Origin: VRUE01 sp963704505
GTDB taxonomy: Bacteria > Actinomycetota > Thermoleophilia > Solirubrobacterales > 70-9
Direction of reading: 5' to 3'
Assembly (NCBI GenBank): GCA_963704505.1
Contig: OY969912.1
Coordinates: 1,798,001 to 1,862,000 of the forward strand
DNA: 64,000 bases
Shown here: positions 62,623-64,000 of the stretch, in pieces
How the letters are laid out: each line of letters starts with the position of its first letter
Numbering within the stretch: the stretch's first letter is position 1
Translations under genes and position numbers: made by a program
Notes under the pieces: model-generated
What the model was told of the DNA's origin: nothing
The model's input: the letters and a program-made list of their open reading frames with translations, nothing else
Database searches by the model: none

Positions 62623-63399
62623 GTGCAGGAGCGAGGACTTTCGGCCTACTTGGCCGAGCTGATCGGGACTTTCCTGCTGGTGTTCTTCATCACCAGTGTT
62701 GTCGTGCTGTTCGTGGCCGCGGGAGACCAGGCACAGTTCGGCTCGGATTTCGCAGTTGTCGGTCTCGTCCACGCATTCCTGCTGTTCGGCCTGATCGTCA
62801 TGTTCGGGGTCGTCAGCGGTGGCCATTTCAACCCCGCCGTGACCCTTGCGGCGGCGGCGATCAAACGCATCTCGCCGATGGACGCGGCGATCTACATGCT
62901 GGCCCAGCTGTCTGGCGGTGTTCTCGGGGCGCTTCTCACCAAGGGGCTGCTTCTGGACGAGGGTCGAGCTACCAATTACGGTGCCGCGACGGTGAGTCCG
63001 TTGCTCGGAAGCGACTTCCGAGGGGCGATAATCGAGGCGATAGGCACGTTCTGCCTGGTCCTCGTGATCCTCGCCGCGGTTTACTCGAAAAAAAGCTTCA
63101 AGGAGTGGGCGCCGTTGGCAATCGGCACCACCCTGGGCTTCGTCGTCATGGTCGGTGGGCCGCTGACAGGCGGTTCGTACAACCCGGCCCGCTGGTTCGG
63201 CCCGGCGCTGGTCGCCAACGAGTGGGGCGGGGTCTGGCCCTACCTGGCCGGCCCGATCGTCGGCTCGCTGCTTGCGGCGGCCGTGTTCAAGTTCGTGCTC
63301 GAGGCAGGCGGTCCGTCGCCGACGGAGCCACCGGAGCCGGTCAAAGCGGCGGCGAAGAAGCCGGATCCGCCCAAGCCGAAAGCCGAGCCGGCCTCCTAG
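62623..63399 (+). CDS. MIP-family aquaporin/glycerol channel
   Basis: A 258-residue membrane protein with six helices and both NPA motifs: GGHFNPAVT and GGSYNPARWFGPAL. The Arg after the second NPA is the selectivity-filter Arg. The C-terminus is an Ala/Pro/Lys tail. GTG 62623 has AGGAGGAG four bases upstream. Water versus small-solute specificity cannot be settled by eye. Confidence 0.9.
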   Translation: MQERGLSAYLAELIGTFLLVFFITSVVVLFVAAGDQAQFGSDFAVVGLVHAFLLFGLIVMFGVVSGGHFNPAVTLAAAAIKRISPMDAAIYMLAQLSGGVLGALLTKGLLLDEGRATNYGAATVSPLLGSDFRGAIIEAIGTFCLVLVILAAVYSKKSFKEWAPLAIGTTLGFVVMVGGPLTGGSYNPARWFGPALVANEWGGVWPYLAGPIVGSLLAAAVFKFVLEAGGPSPTEPPEPVKAAAKKPDPPKPKAEPAS

Positions 63400-63449
63400 T
63401 ACTCCGGGTCACCGCCGGGCCGCGTCGCGGCCCGGCGGGATCGACCCTG

Positions 63450-63455
63450 TAGCTT
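63450..63455 (+). promoter_or_regulatory. -10 hexamer TAGCTT, leaderless-type promoter of cofG
   Basis: TAGCTT ends 7 bases before GTG 63463. No ribosome-binding site lies between, and the spacing matches the other leaderless candidates. Confidence 0.5.
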
Positions 63456-63462
63456 GAGCGGC

Positions 63463-64000
63463 GTGCGACGGGTCACCTTCTCACGCAACTACACGCTGTC
63501 CCTGTCCCGCACCTGCCAGTGCTATTGCAAGTACTGCGCCTTCGCGACCCACAGGGCGCACATCTACGCGCCCGATGAGGTCGCCGCCAAGCTCGACGAG
63601 GCCGAACGGCGCAACGCCAAGGAGCTGCTCGTCCTCACCGGCGAGCGTCCCGAGGTCAACCCAGAGGTCGCCGCGCGGCTCGCCGAGTGGGGGCATGAGG
63701 ACTTCACCTCTTACGTCGTCTGGGCCTGCGAGCGGGCGCTCGAGCGCGGGATGCTGCCGCACACGAACATCGGTGTCCTCGACCGCGAGGACCTGGCGCG
63801 CCTGCGCGAGGTGACCGCCTCGCAGGGCCTGATGCTCGAGTCGACCTCCGAGCGGCTGATGGAGACCGTCCACGCCGGCTCGCCCACCAAGCATCCGGCC
63901 AGGCGACTGGAGACGATCGAAGCCGCCGGCGAGCTGCGGATCCCGTTCACCACGGGGATACTCGTCGGCATCGGCGAGACCGAGGAGGAGCGGGTCGAGT
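63463..64000 (+). CDS. cofG: Radical SAM protein CofG (F420 precursor FO synthase subunit 1), N-terminal part
   Basis: The first 179 codons, cut by the right edge. TFSRNYTLSLSRTC begins the CofG/FbiC radical-SAM domain. The cluster motif is CQCYCKYCAF (CxxxCxxC), followed by LLVLTGERPEVNPEVAARL and HTNIGVLDREDLARL. This subunit makes the deazaflavin precursor FO of coenzyme F420. Whether the gene continues into a CofH domain (FbiC) cannot be seen. GTG start with TAGCTT upstream. Confidence 0.88.
   Translation, partial: MRRVTFSRNYTLSLSRTCQCYCKYCAFATHRAHIYAPDEVAAKLDEAERRNAKELLVLTGERPEVNPEVAARLAEWGHEDFTSYVVWACERALERGMLPHTNIGVLDREDLARLREVTASQGLMLESTSERLMETVHAGSPTKHPARRLETIEAAGELRIPFTTGILVGIGETEEERVE

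Noticed and set aside
1..64000. tRNA or rRNA genes, CRISPR arrays, insertion sequences, attachment sites
   Set aside because: No cloverleaf with a GTTCGA-type arm, spaced repeats, transposase motifs or terminal repeats were found on reading; a tRNAscan or repeat search would settle it.

Overview
The window is GC-rich, tightly packed actinobacterial DNA. The best guess is class Thermoleophilia (Solirubrobacterales-like). Supporting signs are a GTP-type PEP carboxykinase, an F420-cofactor gene (cofG), an HtdX/FabG4/FadA2 block as in mycobacteria, ethylmalonyl-CoA pathway proteins resembling those of Streptomyces, a secreted protein with a Lys-rich CKKGFKKK-type tail, and many genes with a TANNNT -10 hexamer only 6-8 bases before the start codon, which suggests leaderless transcripts. 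No gene-free stretch exceeds 150 bases. I found no tRNA, rRNA, CRISPR array or mobile element. The taxon is inference.

Layout. 1-4.3 kb: a minus-strand fatty-acyl-CoA operon (TetR, thiolase, FabG4-type reductase, MaoC hydratase, start of an acyl-CoA dehydrogenase) with a palindromic operator. 4.4-6.8 kb: a SucC-SucD-type acyl-CoA ligase followed by a one-cluster ferredoxin. 6.9-9.5 kb: a lipoprotein, PEPCK and AcpS. 9.6-17.2 kb: an operon with a carrier protein, a flavin dehydrogenase, an aminoacyl-tRNA-synthetase-like amino acid:carrier-protein ligase, a DUF1839 protein, a GH2-like glycosidase and a double alpha/beta hydrolase. 17.3-18.3 kb: a Chloroflexus-type malyl-CoA lyase. 18.4-45.8 kb: a large exopolysaccharide locus with glycosyltransferases, AsnB, Wzx, two Wzy/ligase-like proteins, a Wzc-like kinase, an initiating sugar-phosphate transferase, two FemAB/GNAT-like transferases, secreted sugar-active proteins, an LPXTG protein, a SARP-type regulator, and a frameshifted fusion of a glucuronyl C5-epimerase-like domain with a NodB deacetylase. 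45.8-55.8 kb: ethylmalonyl-CoA pathway genes (methylsuccinyl-CoA dehydrogenase, mesaconyl-CoA hydratase, ethylmalonyl-CoA mutase, crotonyl-CoA carboxylase/reductase) interleaved with heptose genes gmhA/gmhB, a ClpS-like adaptor and secreted proteins. 55.8-64 kb: RmuC, YgfZ, MntR-MntH, small unknown proteins, an NMT1-like binding lipoprotein, an aquaporin and the start of cofG.

How the genes fit together. The thiolase, reductase and hydratase at the left end, with Ccr, Ecm, Msd, Mch and Mcl further right, would give a nearly complete route from acetyl-CoA to glyoxylate plus propionyl-CoA. PEPCK, and possibly the acyl-CoA ligase, link to gluconeogenesis. Only the epimerase is not seen. The polysaccharide locus has all the hallmarks of a Wzx/Wzy pathway. 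Its epimerase-deacetylase fusion recalls heparan-sulfate-type modification. The adjacent aminoacyl-carrier-protein genes and FemAB-like transferases raise the hypothesis that amino acids are attached to the polymer. That last link is inference only.
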